From positions 62,001 to 126,000 of the IMG/VR virus record IMGVR_UViG_3300032294_003343: DNA of 64,000 nt; one strand, given 5' to 3'. Below the pieces are notes generated by a model. The model saw only the letters and a program-made list of their open reading frames with translations. It was not told the DNA's origin and did not search any database. Of the stretch, positions 29,353 to 37,048 are shown one piece after another (the first letter of the stretch is position 1; each line of letters opens with the position of its first letter). The position numbers were made by a program, and so were the translations under genes. Origin of the DNA: a virus.

Positions 29353-29997
29353 TTATTTCTTTTTGAACTTTGATTTAGATTTACCAACTTGTGCTTCTGT
29401 TGATAATTCGTCTCTGTGCTTTTCTGGATGAGTCATTAACTTACCATAATTAGGACTGCCAGGTGTGTCATCATAAAGTTCATTGAAATATTCTTCCACT
29501 GGCTCAAGAATTTCTTCTTTTGATGGTTTTTCTGCAATTTTGATAAACTTAGCGTTAGTGTGTGAAATGTTCAAGTCTCCCTCTTCTCCAGACAATAAAG
29601 CGACTACATAATCGTCTATTCTAGCTAAATCTTCTTCAAGATTTTGAATTTGCTTTGCTAGAGCAGCTTGATCTCTTTTTAATTCTTCACGAGATTCTCG
29701 AGTAGAAACATCAACGTTTTTTCCACCTATATTTTGAAACAATGATGTGTCGTACACTTGTCTTATGTTTTTCTTTTCGATCAAGTCTTCTTTTTGTTGT
29801 TTAAGTAATTGCAAAAACTTATCTAACTTATAATCTTTATTATCAAACTTAACGTTGATAGCTATTCTTTTGTAAGGTTCAAAATCTTTTTCAATTTTTT
29901 GAATTTCTGCTGTGATTTTTTCTATATTTTTGTCAAAATCAGGCTTAGATAATGCAGTAGTATAAGTTTCTATTTGCGCTTGTACTATCTTAAACAT
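29353..29997 (-). CDS. Coiled-coil protein in virion operon (214 aa)
   Basis: The ATG (29997-29995) overlaps the upstream TAA as TAATG, with AAGGAG 8 nt upstream. The protein is highly charged and helical. Residues about 15-85 and 100-150 are coiled-coil-like ('IQKIEKDFEPYKRIAI', 'DQAALAKQIQNLEEDLARID'), followed by an acidic linker and a Lys-rich end 'QVGKSKSKFKKK'. No family recognised. It lies between the 881-aa and the Asn-rich proteins and may be a scaffold, chaperone or internal virion protein. Confidence 0.75.
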   Translation of the reverse strand: MFKIVQAQIETYTTALSKPDFDKNIEKITAEIQKIEKDFEPYKRIAINVKFDNKDYKLDKFLQLLKQQKEDLIEKKNIRQVYDTSLFQNIGGKNVDVSTRESREELKRDQAALAKQIQNLEEDLARIDDYVVALLSGEEGDLNISHTNAKFIKIAEKPSKEEILEPVEEYFNELYDDTPGSPNYGKLMTHPEKHRDELSTEAQVGKSKSKFKKK

Positions 29998-32642
29998 TAT
30001 CTTACTCCTTGATTTTGATCTTGCTCATTGAAAAAAGGTGATTCTGTAGGTTCAGATTGGTTGGGGCTCTCTGGTAATTTAGTCACTCCAGCATCCATTG
30101 GGTATTTGACCATTGGTGTAATAATGTCAGGGTTCTTCAATAATTCTGTTGTTTCATAATAGTCTTTTCTTGCTTGCATAAGAGCTTGATACACTTCATT
30201 TCTGATAGCTCCTACTTGAGGCAAAATTCCATTAGGTGTAGCAATGATATTTGCCATTGGTATACCAAGTTTTTTCAAAGTATTCATTTGAACTTGCAAT
30301 GGTTTTAATTTTTGCAACAAAACTCGCTTTCTGATTAGGTGCTGAGAAATATTTTTCATACTAGACCATTCAGCTCTTTTTCTCTGAACTTCTATTAATT
30401 CTTTCTCATACTTGGCAAGTAAACCAGTCATTTGAGTTTTTTGAACGTTATTAAGATAATTTGGATTTATATTCTTAAAAGCATTTCTAAAAATATTTAA
30501 AGCAGCTTTGTATTGATTTTCCACATCTTTGCAAAAATCTAAGAAATCTTTCAACTTAACCTTAAAGTCTTCTGGTAAATCACCAACAGTATAGTCAGTT
30601 TTACCACCACCTAGTTGTACTATTTGTTGTTCGGCATTCTTGAGATTTTCTTCTTTTGTAGTAAGTTGTCCCATTAAGTATTGAGACTGAACTGAAAATT
30701 TTGCTAGAGCATTGGCATCCTGATCAGCAACACCAGCAGCTATTAAAGTTTCTTGTTGATTAACTAAAATTTGTCTGCCTCTATCAGTTAAATTTCCACT
30801 AGCATCATAAAACATTTGACTTTGAGGAGCGTTTTTACCAAATATATTAAGTTGCGCTAAAGATTCAATCAAGAGATTTTTCATATAAACAACAATTGGC
30901 AATAAAGTGTTAGCTGCTTGTGTCCATCTCCCCTTAAATACTTCTGAAAGAATTTGACTTCCAATATCTTTGATAGCAATTGTACCTATAACTATTGAAC
31001 CTACAGTTGTAATAAGAGTAATTATTTTAGAAATAGCAACTGTTAATTTATTAGTTGAAATCTCTGGATTGCCTACTTGGGCATTATATTGAGCAGTTTT
31101 TATATTTGAATTATTACTGGCTGTAGATGTTTTGTCTGATAGTATGCTTTGTTCGATATTTTGAAATTCTGTCTGTATAGAGCTTTCAGATATTGTGTTT
31201 GATTGAACTTGAGAAATAACATTTTTTACAGAAGTAGAAAATGTAATGAAGAAATTAATTATTTTCTTTACAGTAGGATCATTTGTTAAACTTTTGGCAA
31301 ATTCAATAAATCTTTGATATTGACCACCAATAGCATCAAAAATTTCTCTCAAACCCTTTAACACATCATTCTTAACTTTTTGATCTATTCTAGGAGCAGT
31401 TTGAGCATAAATATGTTTGGTTACCTCAGGGCTTGCCAATTTTAAAAATTTGTGATGAGAATTACTAAAAGGCACTCTACTTTCTGGAATTTGCGGAAAA
31501 TTCTGAGTATTAGAATTATAAATATCTTCTGATGGACGATTTCTTCTAGTTTCAGGAGAAGTATCCCCGCCAAATATACTTGAAGCTTGATTTAATATAA
31601 TTTTAGCAGATCTTAAGTCATAATACATACTTCGAAGTGCTCTAAACATTGGCTGTGTGACTAAAAATTTAAATGCCTCTCCCATGCCTTTTATCAATTC
31701 TACTAATTGCTTATTGGCTTCTTCAGTTTTCATCATGTCAAAGATTGCTCTTTGCATATTGAACTTTTGTTCTTGTGAATTAAGTGCATCTCTACTTTGT
31801 TGGAATCTTCTTCTGATTTCCTCACTTTGATCTGGAAGACTTGCCTGAGAAAGCGAAATTAGCTGATTGAAAATCAATTGGTCTTGAGGATCTTTTGATA
31901 AATAACCAAGGTTAACTTTAGGTTGATTTCCAGCAACAGCATCTCTTAATACAGAAAAAATATCAATAGTTGGATTGAGTTTTTGATAGTCGCAAGCCAA
32001 ATCAATAATATTTTTTACTGTATTCATTTGCAACTTCTGACCATAATGTTCTATGAAGAAGTGTAATATGTCAGATGCTTTGGCATTACAAACTCTCGAT
32101 TTATTAATACAATAATCAATAATTCCAATGACATCAGTGAAAGGCAATTTTAATTTTTCCTCAAATTGATAAAAAATTTCACGAGCTTCATCAGCATTCA
32201 TCATCATATTGAGGCGAGCAATTATTGTATCTTTTGTTTCCAAATAAGGTGCAAACTTAGAACCTGGATCTTCTGTAGCTCTTGCACCTTCTTGTATTTG
32301 TTCTCTTACATAATCAGCCACTGAACTTGATTGATTTGCTCCAGAACCAGAATTATTTTGAGCCATCCATCTTTCAAGAAAAACGTCATTATTTGTTCGT
32401 CCTGGAGCAATTGTTGTGTTTAGAAAGGTAACTACATAAGGTCTTTTTAAAAATGCTACTCTATCAGCAGGAGTTGGTAAAGCATTCAATTGTCTAAAAA
32501 GATCATTCATGTCAGCAACTTGAGCAGTAACAATCTTTTTCTCTAAAATTATGTTACTGGCCAGGATCTTGGTGCTGTCAGAAATATCAGACGAATCCTG
32601 ACTCACAGATGATAATAAAGTTTCATTGAATACTAATTTCAT
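29997..32642 (-). CDS. Large helical protein with two hydrophobic segments (881 aa)
   Basis: Starts at ATG 32642, five bases after the stop of the 58-aa zinc-ribbon gene, without a clear Shine-Dalgarno. Predominantly alpha-helical and Gln-rich. Residues about 530-558 ('KIITLITTVGSIVIGTIAI') and about 578-598 ('LLPIVVYMKNLLIESLAQ') are hydrophobic enough to be membrane-active helices, followed by long helical stretches ('KNAEQQIVQLGG', 'KYEKELIEVQRKRAEW') and a Pro-rich tail. Long helical proteins with central hydrophobic segments are typical of tape-measure or DNA-ejection proteins. That would fit the tail context, but no peptidase or lysozyme domain is visible and the assignment is tentative. 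Confidence 0.75.
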   Translation of the reverse strand: MKLVFNETLLSSVSQDSSDISDSTKILASNIILEKKIVTAQVADMNDLFRQLNALPTPADRVAFLKRPYVVTFLNTTIAPGRTNNDVFLERWMAQNNSGSGANQSSSVADYVREQIQEGARATEDPGSKFAPYLETKDTIIARLNMMMNADEAREIFYQFEEKLKLPFTDVIGIIDYCINKSRVCNAKASDILHFFIEHYGQKLQMNTVKNIIDLACDYQKLNPTIDIFSVLRDAVAGNQPKVNLGYLSKDPQDQLIFNQLISLSQASLPDQSEEIRRRFQQSRDALNSQEQKFNMQRAIFDMMKTEEANKQLVELIKGMGEAFKFLVTQPMFRALRSMYYDLRSAKIILNQASSIFGGDTSPETRRNRPSEDIYNSNTQNFPQIPESRVPFSNSHHKFLKLASPEVTKHIYAQTAPRIDQKVKNDVLKGLREIFDAIGGQYQRFIEFAKSLTNDPTVKKIINFFITFSTSVKNVISQVQSNTISESSIQTEFQNIEQSILSDKTSTASNNSNIKTAQYNAQVGNPEISTNKLTVAISKIITLITTVGSIVIGTIAIKDIGSQILSEVFKGRWTQAANTLLPIVVYMKNLLIESLAQLNIFGKNAPQSQMFYDASGNLTDRGRQILVNQQETLIAAGVADQDANALAKFSVQSQYLMGQLTTKEENLKNAEQQIVQLGGGKTDYTVGDLPEDFKVKLKDFLDFCKDVENQYKAALNIFRNAFKNINPNYLNNVQKTQMTGLLAKYEKELIEVQRKRAEWSSMKNISQHLIRKRVLLQKLKPLQVQMNTLKKLGIPMANIIATPNGILPQVGAIRNEVYQALMQARKDYYETTELLKNPDIITPMVKYPMDAGVTKLPESPNQSEPTESPFFNEQDQNQGVR

Positions 32643-32647
32643 AAGGT

Positions 32648-32824
32648 TTATTCTGCTTTTGTAATTTTAAATGTAGATGTTGAACAGTGCGGGCATTTGC
32701 CTTGAAGTGCATGTCTACTACTCTTCATCACAATTTTCTTAGGAGCGGAAACCATAACCATAGTTCTGCACTTTACACAATACATATTATGGGTTGTTCC
32801 TGCGTCTGTAATTTCTGAACTCAT
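32648..32824 (-). CDS. Small zinc-ribbon protein, DUF5679-like (58 aa)
   Basis: A 58-residue frame from ATG 32824 to TAA at 32648, with AAGGAG (32839-32834) 9 nt upstream. The sequence has two CxxC knuckles, C16-V-K-C19 and C44-P-H-C47, separated by a basic strand region ('APKKIVMKSSRHALQGK') and ending 'TFKITKAE'. This arrangement (YCVKC, then KG.CP.C..K.F.I) matches the small zinc ribbons I know as DUF5679, common in phages and archaea and of unknown function. It is the first gene of the minus-strand structural arm and sits opposite the FmdB-like zinc ribbon that starts the plus arm. Nucleic-acid or protein binding is an inference from the fold. Confidence 0.8.
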   Translation of the reverse strand: MSSEITDAGTTHNMYCVKCRTMVMVSAPKKIVMKSSRHALQGKCPHCSTSTFKITKAE

Positions 32825-32901
32825 TTTCGAGTACTCCTTATTTAAGATTTCGTAGGATATTGTACAATTACCTGTATATCCCTATAATTAAAAAATAAAA
32901 T
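32825..32901. promoter_or_regulatory. Divergent control region between the two structural arms
   Basis: 77 bases separate the two structural arms. On the plus strand TTGTAC (32860-32865) and TATAAT (32883-32888) are separated by 17 bases, a good sigma70-like promoter. Transcription would start about 7 nt before the ATG at 32902, and no Shine-Dalgarno is present for that gene. An imperfect dyad GGATAT (32855-32860) / ATATCC (32876-32881) spans the promoter core and could be an operator. For the minus arm I see only a weak TACAAT (32867-32862 region) and a strong AAGGAG Shine-Dalgarno. Confidence 0.5.
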
Positions 32902-33246
32902 ATGCCTAGATACGAATACTTATGTGAATGCTCAACTGAACCTAAATCATTCACGATATCTCTTTCTTTTAGTGAATACCAACCTGTAATTCCTTGCCCT
33001 TGTGGAAATGGTGAAGCTAAACGTGTTTTTAATAGCTTTACAGTTCAAGAAGGATTGACAGCAAAAGAAAAACAATTCGGTACCACTGTTAAAAGAAAAC
33101 AAATGACTGAATTTGTCAAAGATCAAAAATCTGTTAGAAAAAATTCTTATGATCCAAATTCAAGAGAAGCTAAATCAAACGAGTATTGGACTGGAAAAGA
33201 AGGATTGGACGGTATAACATCTTTACCTGTGAATAAAAAGGATTAA
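32902..33246 (+). CDS. FmdB-like zinc-ribbon protein (114 aa)
   Basis: First gene of the plus-strand arm. The N terminus 'MPRYEYLCEC' followed by a second Cys pair 'CPCG' (C32, C34) is the layout of FmdB-family putative regulatory zinc ribbons (usually MPxYEYxCxxCG...CPxCG). Both pairs here are tighter than usual (CxC), so metal binding may be altered. The C-terminal 70 residues are Lys-rich and disordered. The ATG is the first possible start; only about 7 nt of leader are expected from the upstream TATAAT box and there is no Shine-Dalgarno. It may be a phage regulator or a small structural protein. Confidence 0.75.
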   Translation: MPRYEYLCECSTEPKSFTISLSFSEYQPVIPCPCGNGEAKRVFNSFTVQEGLTAKEKQFGTTVKRKQMTEFVKDQKSVRKNSYDPNSREAKSNEYWTGKEGLDGITSLPVNKKD

Positions 33247-33249
33247 AAT

Positions 33250-34032
33250 ATGAATGAAAGTGTAAATCAAGAGCCAGAATCATTTATCGTGCAAAATGTT
33301 ACTCTTGGCCCACATTATGTAAGTGATATTAGATTGAATTTCGGTCCATTACAAGCAATTGATCTTACTTGGGAAGATCCTAAAGTAGTAAAAGCTTCTA
33401 AGGATTTGAGAAATTCATTAAGACTTGGATTGTTAAGAAAAATCTCTCCTGAACAATTTGACACAATCGAAGAGAGAGCTGCAATTAAGGGTAAGAAAGA
33501 ATTACTCAAACAACAAAGTGATAATAATCTTCGAACTGTTGATGTAGATGGAAAGACAATTGAAGCTGAAAGCATTGATGCTGAAAAGGCATATAAAAGC
33601 AAAAATGATGTAACTACAGCTGGATATGCGAATGATTCACTTTCATACGCAATGGCTTTAGATATTGCTCAAACACAAGCAGAACTCCAAGGCGAAGACT
33701 TATCAGTTGAGCAATTTGCAGACAAAGTTCAAAAAAATCCTGGCATAATCAATCAACTACTGGCTCAACAAAAGAACCTAGATGCAAATAGCTCTGTATC
33801 AGGAGTGGAGACTAGAGGAAGAGCATTTGTAGCCGAACCTCCTAGTGATGCAATAAGGGGCTCAAGTGTAAGAGAAGTAGAGATGACAAATTACAATCGT
33901 GATAGAAGAGTAGCAGGAGCTGATTTCAACTATAACGATACAGGTGATGATGGTTATGATTCAATTGCTGATGCTATTGATTTAGAAGCTGATATGGGCG
34001 AAGGCGCAGAGGGCTCAATCAAGAGAGTTTAG
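33250..34032 (+). CDS. Hypothetical protein in neck-gene region (260 aa)
   Basis: ATG at 33250 with AAGGA 8 nt upstream, 3 bases after the previous stop. Residues 1-90 contain a compact region ('VSDIRLNFGPLQAIDLTW', 'LRKISPEQFDTIEERAA'). The middle is helical and the C-terminal 90 residues are acidic and low complexity ('DYNDTGDDGYDS'-type, rich in D, G, A). A terminator-like hairpin follows 20 bases after the stop. No family recognised. Possibly a virion or head-completion component by position. Confidence 0.7.
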   Translation: MNESVNQEPESFIVQNVTLGPHYVSDIRLNFGPLQAIDLTWEDPKVVKASKDLRNSLRLGLLRKISPEQFDTIEERAAIKGKKELLKQQSDNNLRTVDVDGKTIEAESIDAEKAYKSKNDVTTAGYANDSLSYAMALDIAQTQAELQGEDLSVEQFADKVQKNPGIINQLLAQQKNLDANSSVSGVETRGRAFVAEPPSDAIRGSSVREVEMTNYNRDRRVAGADFNYNDTGDDGYDSIADAIDLEADMGEGAEGSIKRV

Positions 34033-34051
34033 AAAGTTTAATCTAGACTGA

Positions 34052-34087
34052 ATAAAGGCTATCCAGTCGGATGGCCTTTATTTTTTT
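34052..34087 (+). terminator. Strong intrinsic-terminator-like hairpin
   Basis: 13-bp stem (34052-34064 with 34069-34081, one G-U wobble) with the 4-base loop AGTC, followed by a run of seven T (34081-34087). This is the clearest Rho-independent terminator in the window. It lies 20 bases after the 260-aa gene and immediately before the Shine-Dalgarno of the next gene, so the 369-aa gene needs read-through or RNA processing, since I see no new TATAAT box between them. Confidence 0.8.
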
Positions 34088-34097
34088 GGGAGAAAAT

Positions 34098-35207
34098 ATG
34101 GCAAACGATTTTTCAGCTCAATCTTTTACTAACAGCACATTAGTTTATTACAACACTCAACCATCATATCCAGGGATCTTTATTGAATGGGAAAGATCTG
34201 GAGCACAAAATGTTGCCTTTTATAAAATTCAAAAAAGCTCTAACTTTGAAGGCACATACACAACACTTGCTACAGTTCCATTTCCAACTAACGAAGGAGT
34301 AGACACTAATGGATCACCTTCAGATTATTACAGAATTCAAGAAGTAGATACCAACGGAAATGTACTTAATACATCGTCTCCAATGCTAGGGGATGAATTA
34401 CTCGTAAAAAGTAGTTTAAGGTATGAATTAGAGCATCTTTTGAACATTCCTATATATGACGAAGAAGTAATTTTCAGAAGAAATAGAAGTGTAGGTTCTG
34501 TAGCGTTCCCATTTTGGAATTCAGTACCAAAAGCAGAAGTAAGAATTTCAGGTCCATCAAACCAAGGTGATAGAGACCCATTAATTCAATTATCAGAAAC
34601 AGACCCAATTTACTCAACAATTAATACAACATATGACCCAATCATTAAAAATAGAGATGGCTATGAATCACAATACACTAATGGAAACAATTACCCAAAT
34701 GGTTTATTGGTGAAGTATGATTTTATGGGAAACATATATTTTATTGATGTAAATGGCAATCCAGTGGAAATTCATAGCTACGATAATGTTTTAGTTTCAT
34801 ATAGCATAAAAATGATTACAAATGACCATATGAACAGTAGCTTGTACATGGCATTACAAGCAATAAATTCACAACCTGGTGCAAGTAAATACCCAACAGT
34901 AGCAGCAGCTCCATACTTTTACGATCCAGCATTAGTTTTCGGTGCAGCATATTACATCTTGAGAAGCCTTCTTACAAGCTTGACAAATAGACAAAGAAGA
35001 TTACTTATTGAAGATCCTGATGCAAGGATTACTGATGACATAAGACAATCAGCAACTATGTACAAAGAAGAGTTTGAAAAGATGTTGGAAAAATTACCTA
35101 TTGCTACTTACCCAGGAATTAGATCTGTTGTTGTACCAGAGTTTAATATGCCAGGAGGAAGAAGTAGATTTTTCAGATATATCTGGAATATTGGTACTGG
35201 AGGATAA
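34098..35207 (+). CDS. Neck/connector-type virion protein with FN3-like N terminus (369 aa)
   Basis: ATG 34098 is preferred over the longer frame start at 34071: GGGAG (34088-34092) precedes it, and the longer form would be translated out of the terminator stem. Residues about 5-95 look like a fibronectin-type module ('GIFIEWERSGAQNVAFYKIQ', 'DYYRIQEVDTNGNVL'). The rest includes 'ALVFGAAYYILRSLLTSL' and a C terminus 'RSRFFRYIWNIGTGG'. The helical part with 'RQRRLLIEDPD' resembles portal or neck-associated proteins only in general character. A head-tail joining role is an inference from the downstream Mu gp36-like gene. Confidence 0.7.
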   Translation: MANDFSAQSFTNSTLVYYNTQPSYPGIFIEWERSGAQNVAFYKIQKSSNFEGTYTTLATVPFPTNEGVDTNGSPSDYYRIQEVDTNGNVLNTSSPMLGDELLVKSSLRYELEHLLNIPIYDEEVIFRRNRSVGSVAFPFWNSVPKAEVRISGPSNQGDRDPLIQLSETDPIYSTINTTYDPIIKNRDGYESQYTNGNNYPNGLLVKYDFMGNIYFIDVNGNPVEIHSYDNVLVSYSIKMITNDHMNSSLYMALQAINSQPGASKYPTVAAAPYFYDPALVFGAAYYILRSLLTSLTNRQRRLLIEDPDARITDDIRQSATMYKEEFEKMLEKLPIATYPGIRSVVVPEFNMPGGRSRFFRYIWNIGTGG

Positions 35208-35360
35208 ATTGTTCTGTTGCTTAATCTAGCAACAATTAAATTTAAAATTTTAAATGAACAATTTTCTTTTAAAGATTAACGTTAATATACATTTTAATAT
35301 TAAATCTTAATTCCCATTATTAATGGGTGTAAGAAAAGAGAAAACTATGAGGATGAAAAA
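35208..35360. repeat. Intergenic region with a series of palindromes
   Basis: The longest non-coding gap in the window (153 bases). It holds a hairpin TGTTGC/GCAACA with an 8-base loop (35215-35234), a perfect 16-bp palindrome (35240-35255), a perfect 12-bp palindrome around AACGTT (35275-35286), a 12-bp palindrome TTTAATATTAAA (35293-35304) and CCCATTA/TAATGGG around one base (35313-35327). A GAGG Shine-Dalgarno follows. I see no coding potential, tRNA or clear -10/-35 pair. Regulatory binding, RNA processing or termination are all possible. Confidence 0.55.
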
Positions 35361-35777
35361 ATGAACAGAGTGATTAGAGTTTTGGACGACATAAAGACTA
35401 GAGTAGCACAAGTCAACCCAGATTTGAGCAGTAAGATCAATGATGCTGTTTTTGATATGGGAAGCAACATGCCTATGGAAACTGAAGATTCCACAATTGA
35501 CACAGGGGTCAATCCAAAGATTGAATCTTTTGCTAGACCACGTCCAAATGTTAGTGTAGTGAGTGATGATGAAACAGTGCATAGCTTTGCTGTTGAGATT
35601 AAGGCTAAGCACAATGGGCCAATTCCAGACACTCAATTAATGAGCAAGATTTTGCAATCAATTGAAAGTCATTCTGATACAGCCAAAGAGTTTGCTGCTG
35701 GAGATGGTCCAGAATCAAATTCATTCGAGGTTGTTAGTTTCAAATACGAAAGAAGAGACGACAAAAAGAAACAATAA
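35361..35777 (+). CDS. Hypothetical protein (138 aa)
   Basis: ATG 35361 with GAGG about 7 nt upstream. N-terminal helix 'VIRVLDDIKTRVAQVNPDL', a central segment 'SVVSDDETVHSFAVEIKAKH' and a basic end 'KYERRDDKKKQ'. No recognised family. The TAA stop lies within a hairpin whose other arm contains the start codon of the next gene. Confidence 0.7.
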   Translation: MNRVIRVLDDIKTRVAQVNPDLSSKINDAVFDMGSNMPMETEDSTIDTGVNPKIESFARPRPNVSVVSDDETVHSFAVEIKAKHNGPIPDTQLMSKILQSIESHSDTAKEFAAGDGPESNSFEVVSFKYERRDDKKKQ

Positions 35778-35795
35778 ACTGTAAAATCAGTTTAT
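35774..35795 (+). promoter_or_regulatory. Hairpin covering a stop codon and the next start codon
   Basis: ATAAACTG (35774-35781) and CAGTTTAT (35788-35795) form a perfect 8-bp stem with a 6-base loop. The left arm contains the TAA of the 138-aa gene and the right arm contains AT of the ATG of the 179-aa gene, which has no Shine-Dalgarno. Ribosomes ending the first gene would open the stem, so translational coupling is a natural reading. There is no T-run for termination. Confidence 0.5.
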
Positions 35796-36333
35796 GAACG
35801 ACGATCAGATCAAGGCCTTAAGACACTCTTTCACAAACCCGCATAGAGAAGATCTCCCCAAGCCAAAAGTCAATAAATTTGGACATACAGTGCTTGGGGA
35901 TGAAATGGAAATGACTGATCGTGAAATTGACCTAAAAATCAATGAATTTGGTGATGTTAGCGCAGAACCAAAGCAAAGTCTTTTTGACAGCCCAGAATTT
36001 CAAAAATGGGCAGAAAAACAACCCATATTGAAGCCATCTGAATCTGAAATGGAAGAAGAAGTAGAACAACATTCAGCAATTACTCCAAATGCTGTCAATA
36101 TTGCAGATTTAATTTCTGAACTTGACGAGATGGATGGTACTACTGAACGCAAGCAAGTAGAAAAGCATCAAATGAAAAATTGCGCAAATGAACACTGCTT
36201 GTATGCTTTGCCAATTGATGCTAAATTTTGCTTAAAGTGTGGCACAGCTCAATTAGCAAAATTCTGCGTTGAATGTGGGTTTAAGTTTTCAGCTATGGAA
36301 AAGTTCTGTCCTGATTGCGGAAACAAAAGATAG
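35794..36333 (+). CDS. Protein with C-terminal double zinc ribbon (179 aa)
   Basis: ATG 35794 lies in a stem-loop and lacks a Shine-Dalgarno. Residues 1-125 are acidic and mostly disordered, with a helix 'NIADLISELDEMD'. The last 50 residues carry two zinc ribbons in series: a first knuckle pair ending 'AKFCLKCGTAQ', then 'AKFCVECGFKF' and 'EKFCPDCGNKR'. This is the double zinc-ribbon (DZR) style common in small adaptor proteins. Third zinc-ribbon gene within 3.7 kb. Function unknown; a scaffold or regulator of virion assembly is possible. Confidence 0.75.
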   Translation: MNDDQIKALRHSFTNPHREDLPKPKVNKFGHTVLGDEMEMTDREIDLKINEFGDVSAEPKQSLFDSPEFQKWAEKQPILKPSESEMEEEVEQHSAITPNAVNIADLISELDEMDGTTERKQVEKHQMKNCANEHCLYALPIDAKFCLKCGTAQLAKFCVECGFKFSAMEKFCPDCGNKR

Positions 36334-36353
36334 GTAAAGAGGCTGGATACCTA
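36331..36353 (+). promoter_or_regulatory. Stop-codon hairpin before the PHP-like gene
   Basis: TAGGTA (36331-36336, containing the TAG stop) pairs with TACCTA (36348-36353) across an 11-base loop, followed by a T-rich stretch. It is too weak to call a terminator with confidence. The next ATG (36368) has no Shine-Dalgarno, so coupling or RNA processing is possible. Confidence 0.35.
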
Positions 36354-36367
36354 GTATTTTCTTTATT

Positions 36368-37048
36368 ATGGAACGCTCTTGGTATCATATAGCAAAAGAA
36401 TGCACTGCCCTTAGAAAAAATGTTTTAAGAGCTGATTTATGTGTGTTCATTGATAATGAAGAAGCTTTTTCTAACGAAGATTATTTGAACTCAACAATAA
36501 AGTCAATTCTGACAGCAGCCATCATTAATGGCTTAGATATTGTAGGTATTTTATCTCCAGACACACCATCTGTAGGTTTAAGAGCAAAGCAAATGGCTCA
36601 GCAACAACAAATGGATATTGTTGTTGCTCCCGGACAAACTTACATCTGTACTGGAAAAGAAGAATTGTATGTTTACAATTTATTAAAATCAGTGCCAAAA
36701 AATCTTTCTATTGATAAAGCTTGTGGTTTTGTTCATGATCATAATGGGTTTGTTTTAGCTACAAATGTTAATTCAAAGTTGGCTCAAACCTTGAATCGTT
36801 TGCAAGGAAGTAAATATGCCCCTGATGGAGTTGAAATTTTTAACGCTAAATCTGGAGGATATAGAGACGTTGATATTGATTTCCCTAGATTTGTAAACTC
36901 AGGTTCTACTTCAGCTAATGACCTTGACAACTCAAATGTTTTTACTTTAATGCACAGAGAAGATGCACAGAAAATGGGATTGATACAAGGTGACGAAGGT
37001 GTTGAATACACACCAAAATATTTAAAACCACAAACAGGAGTAGTATAA
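36368..37048 (+). CDS. Degenerate PHP-domain-like protein (226 aa)
   Basis: ATG 36368 is the first start available. The order of motifs resembles a PHP phosphoesterase: 'RADLCVFID' where PHP proteins have DLHxHT, 'NGLDIVGILSPDTPS' where they have a GLDxIxITDHDT motif, 'DIVVAPGQTYI' in place of the PGxE strand, and 'CGFVHDHNGFVLATN' in place of a later His strand. Nearly all metal ligands are replaced, so it is probably not an active hydrolase. The gene overlaps the gp36-like gene by one base (TAATG), placing it in the neck operon. A structural or binding role for a dead PHP fold is an inference; the fold call itself is moderate. Confidence 0.65.
   Translation: MERSWYHIAKECTALRKNVLRADLCVFIDNEEAFSNEDYLNSTIKSILTAAIINGLDIVGILSPDTPSVGLRAKQMAQQQQMDIVVAPGQTYICTGKEELYVYNLLKSVPKNLSIDKACGFVHDHNGFVLATNVNSKLAQTLNRLQGSKYAPDGVEIFNAKSGGYRDVDIDFPRFVNSGSTSANDLDNSNVFTLMHREDAQKMGLIQGDEGVEYTPKYLKPQTGVV

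Noticed and set aside
35307-35636. Minus-strand open frames overlapping the 138-aa gene
   Set aside because: Shadow frames on the opposite strand without Shine-Dalgarno, covering the palindrome-rich gap.
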